A DNA stretch of 64,000 nt from Lachnospiraceae bacterium NC2004 (GCA_000621905.1 JHXB01000008.1:1-64000), one strand, 5' to 3'. Positions 51,749-60,957 are shown, counted from the stretch's first letter. Translations and numbers: made by a program. The notes: generated by a model not told the origin, from the letters alone.

Positions 51749-51868
51749 TGTCATTCTGAGCGTAGCAAAGAATCTGTCAAAATCTCATCACCGCATTCCT
51801 CAGCATTACTCGATTTCGTCATTCTGAGCGTAGCGAAGAATCTTTATCCCGAGTGAAGCGAGGGATAA
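51749..51868. repeat. Interspersed repeat pair with composite module
   Basis: Copies at 51749-51774 and 51818-51842 are direct repeats that share flanking ACTCGATTT. The second runs into TTATCCCGAG...CGAGGGATAA (to 51868), the same composite as at 41438-41490 in reverse. Confidence 0.75.
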
Positions 51869-54604
51869 TTATTTATCGCTCTTGTCAGTTGACTTAGTTG
51901 CAGCAGCTTTCTTAGTAGCTGTAGTCGCCTTCTTAGCTGTAGTACTTGCTGCCTTCTTAGTTGTTGCAGCCTTAGCCTCTGTCTCCTTCTTAGCTGTCGT
52001 AGCCTTAGCTGTAGTTGCTTTAGCTGCTGTAGTCTTCTTCGCAGTTGTACTTGCTACCTTCTTGGTTGTTGCAGCCTTAGCCTCTGTCTCCTTCTTAGCA
52101 GCAGTTGCTTTCTTAGCTGTAGTTGCTTTAGCTGCTGTAGTCTTCTTAGCTGTCGTACTTGCTGCCTTCTTGGTTGTAGATGCCTTAGCCTCTGTCTCTT
52201 TCTTAGCTGTAGTTGCTTTCTTAGCAGTTGTTGCCTTAGTTGCCGTAGTCTTCTTAGCAGTTGTACTTGCTGCTTTCTTGGTTGTAGCTGCTTTCTTAGT
52301 AGTACTCTTCTTAGCAGTAGTAGCCTTCTTAGTTGCAGTCTTCTTGGCAGCCTTCTTAGCTGCAGCCTCTGCCTTCTGCTCAGGAGTAAGTTCAATCTTG
52401 TGATTATACTCAAATACTACGCAAGAAAGTGGTGGAACCTTAACAGGAATTGAGTATTGTCTTCTATCCCACTCCTGTTCGGTTGCCTTAACTGAACCGT
52501 TAAGGAATTCATTGTTGCCGCCAAACTCCTCGGCATTACTGTTAAGAATCTCTTTATATGTTCCTGCATTTGGAACACCAACTCTATATCCGCTATCATA
52601 AGAAACCGGAGTAAAGTTACATACAAATACCAATGACTTCTTGCCATCCGGAGACTTTCTAATCCATGTGTAGATTGACTTATCTCTGTCGTCAGCGTTA
52701 ATCCACTCAAATCCATCTGTGTAATCAGTTGCATAAAGAGCAGGATATTTATTCTCCATGTGAAGAAGCTCTCTAACCCAATCATTAAGCTTTCTGTGAG
52801 CAGGCTCCTGATCAAGAAGATACCAATCAAGGCTTCTCTCCTCACTCCACTCTCTGGTCTGACCGAAATCCTGACCCATAAAGAGCAACTTCTTACCCGG
52901 ATGTCCAAACATGAAACCGTAAGCAACTCTAAGGTTCATGAACTTCTCGTGCATCTCACCGGGCATCTTATAAAGCATAGAACACTTGCCATGTACAACC
53001 TCATCATGAGAAAGAACAAGGATGTATCTCTCTGAGTGATGATAAGCCATTGCAAATGTCATCTTGTTGTGAATACCCTTCCTAAACAAAGGATCCTTAG
53101 ACACATACTCAAGGAAATCGTTCATCCAGCCCATGTTCCATTTGTAAGCAAAGCCGAGACCGTTGTCCTCAGGACGAGCGGTAACATTTGGCCAAGCAGT
53201 AGATTCCTCTGCGATAACCATTGCGCCCGGCTGTCTTCTCTCAACGATAGAATTAAGATGCTTAAGGAACTCTACAGCATCCAAGTTCTCGTTGCCGCCG
53301 TACTTGTTGCGTACCCACTGGCCATCCTGCTTACCATAATCAAGATAAAGCATAGAAGCAACAGCGTCGGTACGAAGTCCATCAATGTGGAACTTATCAA
53401 TCCAGAATAATGCACTACCAATAAGGAAGTTGATAACCTCTGACTTAGAATAATTGAAAATGTAAGTACCCCAGTCAGGATGCTCACCAAGTCTTGTATC
53501 AGGGTGCTCGTATTCAGGCATACCGTCAAATCTTCCGAGTGCAAATGCATCCTTAGGAAAATGTGCAGGTACCCAATCCAAAATAACCTTGATACCGTTC
53601 TTATGCATATAATCAACAAAATACATAAAGTCCTTAGGCTCGCCATATCTTGACGTAGGCGCATAATAACCTGTAACCTGATATCCCCAAGAACCATCAA
53701 ATGGATGCTCAGAAATACCTATAAGTTCAACATGAGTGTAACCCATATACTTACAATAATCTGCAAGATCCGGTGCAATCTCTCTATAGTTGATAAAATC
53801 TGTCTGGTTCTCTCCGCCCTTCTTCCAAGAACCCAAGTGAACCTCGTATATATTCATAGGAAGCTTGTAAATATCGCTCTCATTACGCTCCTTCATGTAC
53901 TTCGCATCAGTCCATGGATAGTCTCTTAAATCAGCGACTACAGAAGCATTCTCAGGACGCATCTGGAAATAGTTACCGTAAGGATCTGATTTTAAGATAA
54001 GACTTCCGTCGCGAGTAAGAATCTCGTATTTATAAATCTCACCAGGTCCGATATGCGGAATGAAAATCTCAAAGATACCCATATCATCACGACCACGCAT
54101 AGGATAAACTCTTCCATCCCACATATTAAGGTCACCAACAAGACTTACTCTCTTGGCATTAGGTGCCCATACTGCAAAGTAAGTACCAAACACACCGTCA
54201 AGCGCCATAGGATGCGCGCCCAACTTCTCGTAGATTTCGTAATGTACTCCACTACCAAACATATAGCAATCATCCGCTGTAATCACAGACTCAAAGCTAT
54301 ACGGATCCTCGGAAGTAAAGTGACTTCCGCCGTCAAAATACTTGGTAATCTTATACTTGTGATAAGTCTTACCCTTAATATAAATAGCGTAAACACCCTG
54401 ATCGTGAATGCGCTCCATATCCTTAGCCTCAAGATCTCCCTCAACGTGAATAGTCATTCTAGTCGCACTTGGATGAAATGCAACAATGACATATCCATCT
54501 CCTACAAAATGAGGTCCAAGCATGTTCTGAGGGAACTTCTCATAACCCGCAACTATACGGTTGATAATGTCGTAATTAACAAACTCCGCTATGTGTTTCT
54601 CCAT
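51869..54604 (-). CDS. glgB: 1,4-alpha-glucan branching enzyme GlgB with Lys/Ala/Thr-rich repeat tail
   Basis: 911 residues. Residues 1-225 hold the N-terminal domains and CBM48 (GVFGTYFAVWAPNAKRVSLV). The GH13 barrel follows: HVELIGISEHPFDGSWGYQV, GLRTDAVASMLYLDYG with the nucleophile Asp, VIAEESTAWPNV with the acid Glu, and LSHDEVVHG. The enzyme makes alpha-1,6 branches in glycogen. After about residue 745 comes a 160-residue tail of AKK/TTAKKA repeats with ETEAKA spacers, unknown in normal GlgB (about 630-730 residues) and similar to histone H1-like tails. AAAGGAGAG precedes the ATG, 15 bases after the tetR stop. No other glg gene is adjacent. Confidence 0.9.
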   Translation of the reverse strand: MEKHIAEFVNYDIINRIVAGYEKFPQNMLGPHFVGDGYVIVAFHPSATRMTIHVEGDLEAKDMERIHDQGVYAIYIKGKTYHKYKITKYFDGGSHFTSEDPYSFESVITADDCYMFGSGVHYEIYEKLGAHPMALDGVFGTYFAVWAPNAKRVSLVGDLNMWDGRVYPMRGRDDMGIFEIFIPHIGPGEIYKYEILTRDGSLILKSDPYGNYFQMRPENASVVADLRDYPWTDAKYMKERNESDIYKLPMNIYEVHLGSWKKGGENQTDFINYREIAPDLADYCKYMGYTHVELIGISEHPFDGSWGYQVTGYYAPTSRYGEPKDFMYFVDYMHKNGIKVILDWVPAHFPKDAFALGRFDGMPEYEHPDTRLGEHPDWGTYIFNYSKSEVINFLIGSALFWIDKFHIDGLRTDAVASMLYLDYGKQDGQWVRNKYGGNENLDAVEFLKHLNSIVERRQPGAMVIAEESTAWPNVTARPEDNGLGFAYKWNMGWMNDFLEYVSKDPLFRKGIHNKMTFAMAYHHSERYILVLSHDEVVHGKCSMLYKMPGEMHEKFMNLRVAYGFMFGHPGKKLLFMGQDFGQTREWSEERSLDWYLLDQEPAHRKLNDWVRELLHMENKYPALYATDYTDGFEWINADDRDKSIYTWIRKSPDGKKSLVFVCNFTPVSYDSGYRVGVPNAGTYKEILNSNAEEFGGNNEFLNGSVKATEQEWDRRQYSIPVKVPPLSCVVFEYNHKIELTPEQKAEAAAKKAAKKTATKKATTAKKSTTKKAATTKKAASTTAKKTTATKATTAKKATTAKKETEAKASTTKKAASTTAKKTTAAKATTAKKATAAKKETEAKAATTKKVASTTAKKTTAAKATTAKATTAKKETEAKAATTKKAASTTAKKATTATKKAAATKSTDKSDK
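51880..52370 (-). repeat. Tandem repeats encoding the GlgB tail, about 105-108 bp period
   Basis: The segment encoding ETEAKA recurs at about 51966, 52071 and 52179, giving periods of 105 and 108 bases (35-36 codons). The unit is roughly TKKAASTTAKKTTAAKATTA followed by KKATAAKKETEAKAA. Copy differences are mostly single codons, typical of slippage or unequal exchange. Confidence 0.85.
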
Positions 54605-54619
54605 TTATTTCACTCTCCT

Positions 54620-55213
54620 TTAATTAACTATTCCATACATATACTGCTGAATCAATGCTCTAATATCCCCATCTGTCACATGATTCTTAAGCTCTTCATC
54701 CATAACCGGCGTCTTCTCAGAATATGTATAAGCATATTGATTAAGCAATCCCAAAAAGCCCATCGCAAATTGTTCTTGCCTTCCGTTCATATTGCCAAGT
54801 TGATTGGACGCTCTCATAAACATATCAATAACATTCTGATATAAATTAAGCAAATGTGGCTTGACCGCTTTATAAGAATCGCTACTCCTCGGCGAATACA
54901 TTAATGATAACATAAAACTAAAGAAAATTCCATCATCTACAGCAAATGTTAAAAAAGCTTTAGCAACATTAAAAAGCTGTTCTCTAACATCACTGTCAGA
55001 ACTGTTCATAGGACCGGAAACCTTATCCATAAGCCGTTCAAATCCGGTATCCAAAATAGCTTCCAACAATCCATACTTGCTTCCAAAATAGTGATACAAT
55101 GTGGGTTTAGTAATACCGGCAGCATCAACAACCTCCTGTACACCAACCGCATCATACCCCTTATCAGCGAATAGCTTAAGAGCAACATCAAGGATGCTCT
55201 CTCTGTTATCCAT
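54620..55213 (-). CDS. TetR/AcrR family transcriptional regulator
   Basis: 197 residues. The helix-turn-helix at 1-55 is standard: RESILDVALKLFADKGYDAV, GVQEVVDAAGITKPTLYHYF and GSKYGLLEAILDTGF. The C-terminal domain is helical and ligand-specific, without a recognised inducer. GAGGTG precedes the ATG. A perfect 16-bp palindrome lies between the -35 and -10 of its promoter, so it represses itself, and because glgB follows 15 bases downstream on the same strand it should also control glgB. Confidence 0.88.
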   Translation of the reverse strand: MDNRESILDVALKLFADKGYDAVGVQEVVDAAGITKPTLYHYFGSKYGLLEAILDTGFERLMDKVSGPMNSSDSDVREQLFNVAKAFLTFAVDDGIFFSFMLSLMYSPRSSDSYKAVKPHLLNLYQNVIDMFMRASNQLGNMNGRQEQFAMGFLGLLNQYAYTYSEKTPVMDEELKNHVTDGDIRALIQQYMYGIVN

Positions 55214-55250
55214 AAATCACCTCATCTCTAAAATACTACACTTATTTTAG

Positions 55251-55279
55251 ATTATACCGATTGGTATAGTAAATGTCAA
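55251..55279 (-). promoter_or_regulatory. tetR-glgB promoter with overlapping palindromic operator
   Basis: On the minus strand TTGACA (55279-55274) and TATAAT (55256-55251) are consensus hexamers 17 bases apart. The palindrome TATACC-GATT-GGTATA (55253-55268) fills the spacer and half of the -10. Repressor binding there would block polymerase. Confidence 0.8.
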
Positions 55280-55297
55280 GATGTTTGTAAACACTAA

Positions 55298-55328
55298 AAA
55301 AGTGCCACTAACTTGTAGCGGCACTTTT
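55298..55328. terminator. Terminator after the 1346-residue protein gene
   Basis: AAAAGTGCC (55298-55306) pairs with GGCACTTTT (55320-55328), with inner CTA/TAG pairs. Runs of A and T on both sides make it work in either direction. It separates this gene from the tetR promoter. Confidence 0.75.
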
Positions 55329-55344
55329 AAAAAACATTATTAAA

Positions 55345-58300
55345 TTACTCAAAATCCATAGCCTTAACAGTGTTAAGACCGCCATCCTCTAAGTCTCCGT
55401 TGAATACAACATCACCTAGAGTATCTTTAGCGCGCTGCTCAGCTCTGTTTAAAGCATTGCCGACAAATGAAATAATCTCATCGATACCTTTGGCATCCAT
55501 AGAATCAATCTTGTCGTTAAGAACCTTAAGTCCTTCCTCATCAGGCTTAAATCCATTCTGCTGCATAAACGCTACTGCCATATCTGCAAGATCCTTGTCT
55601 GACAAATTATGGAGCAATAATATAGAATGGAACAATGAGTTGAGATCAGGACTCTCCTTAAACATATCCTTAACTGAATCAGCCTCACCTACAAGCATAA
55701 GCACTACATCATTGTCAGGGTTATTGACAATCTCGTAAACCTGCTCTGCCTTCTCAGATGAAATATCACCGGCCTGCTCAATAACAAGACATCCACCCTT
55801 AAGCTTAGAAAGAATCTTGTTAAGATCTGTCTTATTAAGAACTGATGCTTTAATAGTAGCAACTACCTTGGTCTTAACTAATCCAATATCATGATATGCT
55901 CTCGCATAATCAATAGCTACATTAGAAACCTTAGCTCCCTCGCCGGCCAATACAACAAGGTTACGATAGATACCCTTCTTCTCGATAACCTGCTCGATGT
56001 TCTTTCTAAACTGCTTTCTGAATCCTACAGAGGCAGCATACTTAGCAACATGCTTCTCAGCCTTGACAGGAACACCATACTTATCGATCTCAATGCCATC
56101 AATAACCATGGACTCTCCAATCTCTTCTTCAACCTCTTCAGGTTCTGCAGCAGATTCTTCCTGCTCAGCTTCCGGTTCTTCTACAGGCTCCTCATCAGCT
56201 TCATCTTTAACCTCAACCACATCAGAATCAACCTCAGGTTCGGTACCGAGCTCAATAACTTCAGGCTGTGGCTCTGCCTCAACTTCTTCACTCTGAGAAT
56301 CTTCAACAACCTCAACCTCGGTCTCTTCCTCTACGGCTTCTACCTCAACCTCTTCTTCAATCTCCTCTTCTGCCTGTTCAGGCTCTGGCTCAGGCTGTGG
56401 TTCTGGTTCAGGCTCTGGCTGTGGCTCCGGCTCTGCTTCAGCTTGTTGTTCTGCCTGAATCTTAGCTTCTTCCTCAGCTCTCTTAGCCTCTTCCTCTGCC
56501 TTAAGTCTCTGCTCTTCTTCAAATGTCTCATCAGTTACAAGCTTGTCACCTGCAAATGCAGCATTGTCAAGTGTAACCTCACTATGTCCATCTCTATTGA
56601 TGCTTTCGCCACCGAGACCGGCATCACTAAGCGATCCACCGGCAAGTGCGACATTACCTAATGTAACACCGTCATCCTCAACCTTAACACCTTCTGCTTC
56701 AGGCTCTCTTGTAGCATTAACTTCAATATTGTCTGTAGCTTCCGCCTCACGTCCTGCGTTAACCTCAATGTTGTCTGTAGGCTCTGCCTCACGTCCTGCA
56801 TTAACTTCAACATTGTCAGTCTCTTCCGCCTCACGTCCTGCATTGACCTCAATAGTCTCAGGTCTGTTCTCGTCAGGCTCTGCCTCATTAACACCATCCT
56901 GCGGAGCCTGTGGCTCTGCAGTAGAAAGATCTGCCTTAGGAGCATCCTCCTGATTAGCGCTCTCATCTGTCTGTGCCTCAGCAGTTGCAGCCTCCTGTGT
57001 CTCTTGTGTCTGTGCTTCAGCAGCCGGTGCCTCCTCCTGCTTTGGAGGTGGATCGATAAGCTCACCCTTCTCATCTATAGCAAGACCTAATCTATCAAGT
57101 ACTTCCTTACTGATTGACTTACGCTTAAATGGAGGAAGCTTCTTAATACGTCTTCTCTCCTGCTCGTCTAACTGTTCCTGAGCTTTACGCTTCTTCTCTT
57201 CCTTGGCAGCACGCTCAGCCTCAACCTTGGCACGAATAGCTGCAATAGCATCTTCACGCTCCTGATCTGCCTTGCTTCTCGCACGAGATACTGAATTACG
57301 AAGTCTCTCCTGCTCTGCAAGTGCCTTAGCTGCACGCTCTTCCTCTTCTTTAATCTTTCTTTCTTCTTCAGCTTTCTTAGCTTCTTCTTCAGCTCGCTTA
57401 GCTTCTTCTGCCTTGCGTCTTGCCTCTTCCTCTGCCTGACGCTGCTCTAATATCTGCTTAGCTCTTGCGTCCTCAAGAGCCTTCTCTCTCTCTTGCTGGA
57501 TTCTGCGTTCTTCGGCAACCTTAGCATCTGACTCTGCCTTAGCTCTAGCCTCTGCTTCTGCACGCTTAGCAGCCTCTGCTTCCGCTTCTGCTCTGGCTAC
57601 TGCTTCAGCCTGCGCTCTAGCCTCTGCTACCTTAGCCTCCTCTTCAGCGCGCTGCGCATCTTCAGCAGCCTTCTTCTCAGCCTCTGCTCTAGCTCTTGCC
57701 TCAGCCTGCTCTCTCTCCATCTCTGCACGCTTCTCAGCAGCTATTCTCTTCTCTTCCTCGGCAGCCATAGCCTGCTTAGCACGCTTAGCTCTCTCTTTGG
57801 CTGCGGCTTCTCTTTGCTGAAGCTTAGAATCATCGTAGTTGGCCATAAACTCTCTCTCTTCCTTAGAAAGAATCTGACCGCCCATGCCTGATCGCATACC
57901 GCCTCCGCCGAAACTGCTACGATTAGAACCTGCTCCTCCGCGGCCACCTCCGCCGCCACCGGCTAATTTTAATGATAATTTTGGTTTGTTGTCATCTGCC
58001 ATATCAAACGCTTCCTCTTCATCATAGTCATAACCCTGTGCATCATCGTTAGATTCAGGCGGTGCTTCATCACTTGCAACTTCCTGTTCCGGCACTTCTG
58101 CCTCAACCTCTTCAGTCGGAGCCTCTTCCGGAACCGGCTCAGGTTCTTCGGCAGGCTCTTCAACTTCAGCAACAGGTTCAGGTTCTGTCAACTCAACCTC
58201 TTCAGGTTGTTCCTCAACTACTTGTTCTTCAGATTGCGATTCTTCCGGCTGTGGTTCCTCAGGTTGTGGCTCTTCAGATTGTGGTTCCTCAGGTTTCGAC

Positions 58301-59385
58301 TCTTCCGCCTGAGGCTCCTCACTCTGCTGCTCTTTCTTAGCAGCCTCCATAGCCTCTTCCTTACGGCGCTCTGCCCTTGCAATCTTATCAAGCGCAGCCT
58401 TGATATCTTCTATCTCACTGCCCTCTTCATCTCTCTGTCTTGCCGCCTCTGTGTCTTCCTCAAGCATCAGCGTGTCTGACTCAGGCTCATCCTCATCAGA
58501 TGATCCCTCCTCAATAATCTCAACCTCGACCTCTTCATCAGGCTTGTGAACATATGCGTTCTTGCTTCCACCTACAACAGTAGCGGTCTCAGTAACCTCT
58601 GCATCTACACTGATTGCATCGTCATCATCAATATTCTCTACGATAACTGAGTCATCTTCTTCAGGTGCTGTCGCGTCAGCAACATTGCCACCTTCAACCT
58701 CAATAAAGTCCTTCTTAAGCTGCTCATTCTCCTTCTGAACATACTGGTAAATGTTACCTGACTGCTCAGGAACCTCATCCTTAGGATAACAGTTAAACGC
58801 CTTATTGACATTAATACTACCCATCTTAAGAGGCTTAGCCCACTTAACATAAAGGTTAGACTGTGCAAAACTAGAGAATATCTTGTCACACTCTTTAATT
58901 GAATCTTCATTCCTACCTGCCTTACGATAAAGTAATGCAAGCTCAAATGCAAGCTCGTCAATATACTCCTTATTGAGAATACCCTGCAAAATGCCAATAA
59001 GCTCATCATCAGATGCAGAAAGAGCTTTCTTGACATTGTATAATACTCTCTGTCCCTCAATACTCTCCATAGGAACAATCGTGGTGTATATCTTAAAATA
59101 CTGCTTCGCCTTAGTGAAATATCCTATCTTAAGGTAAAGCCTGATAATCTCTTCAATAACCTGCTCGGATTTGGGCGCCAAAATATGTGCGGAAATAAGA
59201 GTCTTTCTAGCTTCATCAAACTTCTTATTCTCAGCATAAACCCTTCCGCAAAGAACCATAAACTGCGGATTCATAGAATTCTCAACATCAATCTTCTTGA
59301 TCTCCGAAAGAGCAGCCTTATAATCTCTCTTATCAACAAGATCTTTAATTGCTCCCATATTTATGTTGGTACTCAATCTTATCAC
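55345..59385 (-). CDS. 1346-residue TPR / acidic / coiled-coil protein with pseudo-AAA C-terminus
   Basis: In order: TPR-like repeats at about 10-180 (YKAALSEIKKIDVENSMNPQ; KKFDEARKTLISAHILAPKS); a very acidic low-complexity region to about 470; a Gly-rich linker; about 230 residues of Ala/Glu/Arg coiled coil; a second acidic region with four 15-residue TDNIEVNAGREAE repeats; and a 200-residue C-terminal domain resembling a CbbX-like AAA module (NLVVLAGEGAKVSNVAIDYA; GGCLVIEQAGDI; VVLMLVGEADSVKDMF). The Walker A Lys-Thr is not in place (GEGAKVSN), so ATP use is doubtful. The start is uncertain (GTG 59385, TTG 59376 or ATG 59358). Function is unknown; a scaffold role is inferred. Confidence 0.7.
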   Translation of the reverse strand: MIRLSTNINMGAIKDLVDKRDYKAALSEIKKIDVENSMNPQFMVLCGRVYAENKKFDEARKTLISAHILAPKSEQVIEEIIRLYLKIGYFTKAKQYFKIYTTIVPMESIEGQRVLYNVKKALSASDDELIGILQGILNKEYIDELAFELALLYRKAGRNEDSIKECDKIFSSFAQSNLYVKWAKPLKMGSINVNKAFNCYPKDEVPEQSGNIYQYVQKENEQLKKDFIEVEGGNVADATAPEEDDSVIVENIDDDDAISVDAEVTETATVVGGSKNAYVHKPDEEVEVEIIEEGSSDEDEPESDTLMLEEDTEAARQRDEEGSEIEDIKAALDKIARAERRKEEAMEAAKKEQQSEEPQAEESKPEEPQSEEPQPEEPQPEESQSEEQVVEEQPEEVELTEPEPVAEVEEPAEEPEPVPEEAPTEEVEAEVPEQEVASDEAPPESNDDAQGYDYDEEEAFDMADDNKPKLSLKLAGGGGGGRGGAGSNRSSFGGGGMRSGMGGQILSKEEREFMANYDDSKLQQREAAAKERAKRAKQAMAAEEEKRIAAEKRAEMEREQAEARARAEAEKKAAEDAQRAEEEAKVAEARAQAEAVARAEAEAEAAKRAEAEARAKAESDAKVAEERRIQQEREKALEDARAKQILEQRQAEEEARRKAEEAKRAEEEAKKAEEERKIKEEEERAAKALAEQERLRNSVSRARSKADQEREDAIAAIRAKVEAERAAKEEKKRKAQEQLDEQERRRIKKLPPFKRKSISKEVLDRLGLAIDEKGELIDPPPKQEEAPAAEAQTQETQEAATAEAQTDESANQEDAPKADLSTAEPQAPQDGVNEAEPDENRPETIEVNAGREAEETDNVEVNAGREAEPTDNIEVNAGREAEATDNIEVNATREPEAEGVKVEDDGVTLGNVALAGGSLSDAGLGGESINRDGHSEVTLDNAAFAGDKLVTDETFEEEQRLKAEEEAKRAEEEAKIQAEQQAEAEPEPQPEPEPEPQPEPEPEQAEEEIEEEVEVEAVEEETEVEVVEDSQSEEVEAEPQPEVIELGTEPEVDSDVVEVKDEADEEPVEEPEAEQEESAAEPEEVEEEIGESMVIDGIEIDKYGVPVKAEKHVAKYAASVGFRKQFRKNIEQVIEKKGIYRNLVVLAGEGAKVSNVAIDYARAYHDIGLVKTKVVATIKASVLNKTDLNKILSKLKGGCLVIEQAGDISSEKAEQVYEIVNNPDNDVVLMLVGEADSVKDMFKESPDLNSLFHSILLLHNLSDKDLADMAVAFMQQNGFKPDEEGLKVLNDKIDSMDAKGIDEIISFVGNALNRAEQRAKDTLGDVVFNGDLEDGGLNTVKAMDFE

Positions 59386-59613
59386 ACCCCGTTTAAGCTA
59401 ATTAGTGAGTCTCTTCATTATGCAAATGCTGTCGTATCCGAGCCAATAACACATACAAATGCTCATAATTCATCAAAGCATACTACACCCACTCTGTACA
59501 TTATACATCATTATAACAAATTTTTGTTTAAATTGCACCCATAATATGTACATTTTTACTTTTTTTTATAAAAAATTTACTCTGTCGAATGTTCATAACT
59601 TGTTGATAACTCA
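59386..59613. other. AT-rich spacer without genes
   Basis: Promoter region of the large protein gene; long T and A runs but no hairpin, RNA gene or convincing -35/-10 pair that I can single out. Confidence 0.4.
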
Positions 59614-59653
59614 AAAAATGAGCGTTATATCATTAAAATATAACACTCATTTT
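59614..59653 (-). terminator. Terminator after the second licD gene
   Basis: AAATGAG-C-GTTATAT and ATATAAC-A-CTCATTT form a 14-pair stem with one mismatch. On the minus strand the stem is followed by TTTTTTGAG. Confidence 0.7.
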
Positions 59654-59655
59654 CA

Positions 59656-60834
59656 TTATTTATCATAAACTATAAAAGTATGCTTCAGTGTACGTTCTTG
59701 TTCCGAAGGCAACGCCATGTAATCACCATACTTTATAGTAAGCATCCTATCATAATCTCTTACAGTCGGAAACTCTCTTCCTTCAAACGATACCATAACC
59801 GTCTCATCAAACACTTCTGCCGGATATACATCCGTATCAACTTTACCTGACAGAAAGCATCCCCTTTTGCCTGATGAATCATAATTGTATCTTACCATGG
59901 TATCATTTATTCTATCCGCCACCGCCCTATATCTCTTTCTCCACTCATCGCTGTCTTGATAATTATACCATAAATTATCCCAATCTTTAGAATTATTCAA
60001 TACCTCACTTGTGAACTCCGCAACGTTTTCATCTTCCGGAAATCCACATACTGGGAAAATATCTATATTGACGCCCAGCATTGCTTTAAACGGATATTTA
60101 ACATCTTCAAGCACTGTTCTTGTATCTACAAGTCTCCCGAGAGTATGATAAAAATTATCTGTGTTATTGATATTATATGCAACATAATACTCATGCTTGA
60201 AATCTCTCATGAATTTGTTATAGTCTTCAATAGGCATAAAAACATCTATATCGTCGTCCCAAGGAATAAACCCCTTATGTCTTATCGCACCAAGCAAAGT
60301 TCCAAAAGCAAGATAATGTCGAAGCCCTTCCTTGTTACAATAATCGTCCCATGCACATAATATTTCAAATTCTCTCTTTTTCATCTCGCTAACAGAATAT
60401 AGTTTATCTTCTGACACCATTGGAATAGATGCTAATCTATATACCTCTTTAAAATCTTCAACCTCAACAATCTGTTGCTTATAGTAACCAAGTTTCTCAA
60501 GTCGTCTATACGCCTTATTAGGCTCTCTTGTGGCTAGTATAAGAATAATGTCATCATTATGCGGAACAAGATAATCCTCAAGGTTTACCGGATCCAAATA
60601 TCCGTTAAACGAAGAAATTATCCCTTGCTTTACTGACTCATTACGTCTTGAATTAGGATCTACAACCTTGGCTATCTCATATCCCGCCTTGTAAATCGCT
60701 CCCATAATATGCTCGGATGTCCTATAATCGCCATAGATAACAATCTTCTTGTTATCTAGAGTTCCGTCAGTTGTAATCCGCTCAAGATTTTTATAAAAAT
60801 TATCGTTGATATTCCTAATTTCAAGCTTATACAT
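59656..60834 (-). CDS. LicD family phosphotransferase with N-terminal Rossmann-like domain (second copy)
   Basis: 392 residues. The N-terminal unit (KKIVIYGDYRTSEHIMGAIY; KAGYEIAKVVDPNSRRNE) is Rossmann-like. The LicD domain has LRHYLAFGTLLGAIRHKGFI, PWDDDIDVFMPIEDYNKFMR and FPVCGFPEDE. Layout and sequence parallel 46212-47381, so the two are paralogues with separate acceptors or redundant roles in decorating surface glycans. GGGAGG is 7 bases before the ATG at 60834; the longer frame to 60885 lacks a site. It is monocistronic. Confidence 0.83.
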   Translation of the reverse strand: MYKLEIRNINDNFYKNLERITTDGTLDNKKIVIYGDYRTSEHIMGAIYKAGYEIAKVVDPNSRRNESVKQGIISSFNGYLDPVNLEDYLVPHNDDIILILATREPNKAYRRLEKLGYYKQQIVEVEDFKEVYRLASIPMVSEDKLYSVSEMKKREFEILCAWDDYCNKEGLRHYLAFGTLLGAIRHKGFIPWDDDIDVFMPIEDYNKFMRDFKHEYYVAYNINNTDNFYHTLGRLVDTRTVLEDVKYPFKAMLGVNIDIFPVCGFPEDENVAEFTSEVLNNSKDWDNLWYNYQDSDEWRKRYRAVADRINDTMVRYNYDSSGKRGCFLSGKVDTDVYPAEVFDETVMVSFEGREFPTVRDYDRMLTIKYGDYMALPSEQERTLKHTFIVYDK

Positions 60835-60934
60835 AAGGTTACCTCCCCGGAATCTGTAAGAATTATTCTTATAAAATTTTAGCACACAATCGCGGAATAT
60901 ACCAGTGTATTGTAATCGAAAACGTGCAAAGTAA

Positions 60935-60957
60935 TCAACAGGGACAGTCCCTATTGA
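60935..60957. repeat. Isolated inverted repeat AGGGACAGTCCCT in the 60.8-61.1 kb gap
   Basis: TCAA-C-AGGGAC and GTCCCT-A-TTGA form ten pairs around a single A. It resembles the GGGGACGG/CCGTCCCC repeats at 62.8-63.1 kb. Besides this, the gap 60835-61140 holds only the divergent promoters, for which I see no clear consensus. Confidence 0.5.

Noticed and set aside
51882-52403. 173-codon plus-strand ORF rich in Val and Ala
   Set aside because: It is the antisense of the repetitive GlgB tail; the hydrophobic composition follows from the complement of Lys/Ala/Thr codons.
55891-56661. 256-codon plus-strand ORF rich in Leu and Phe
   Set aside because: Antisense of Glu/Lys-rich codons in the 1346-residue protein; no ribosome site.
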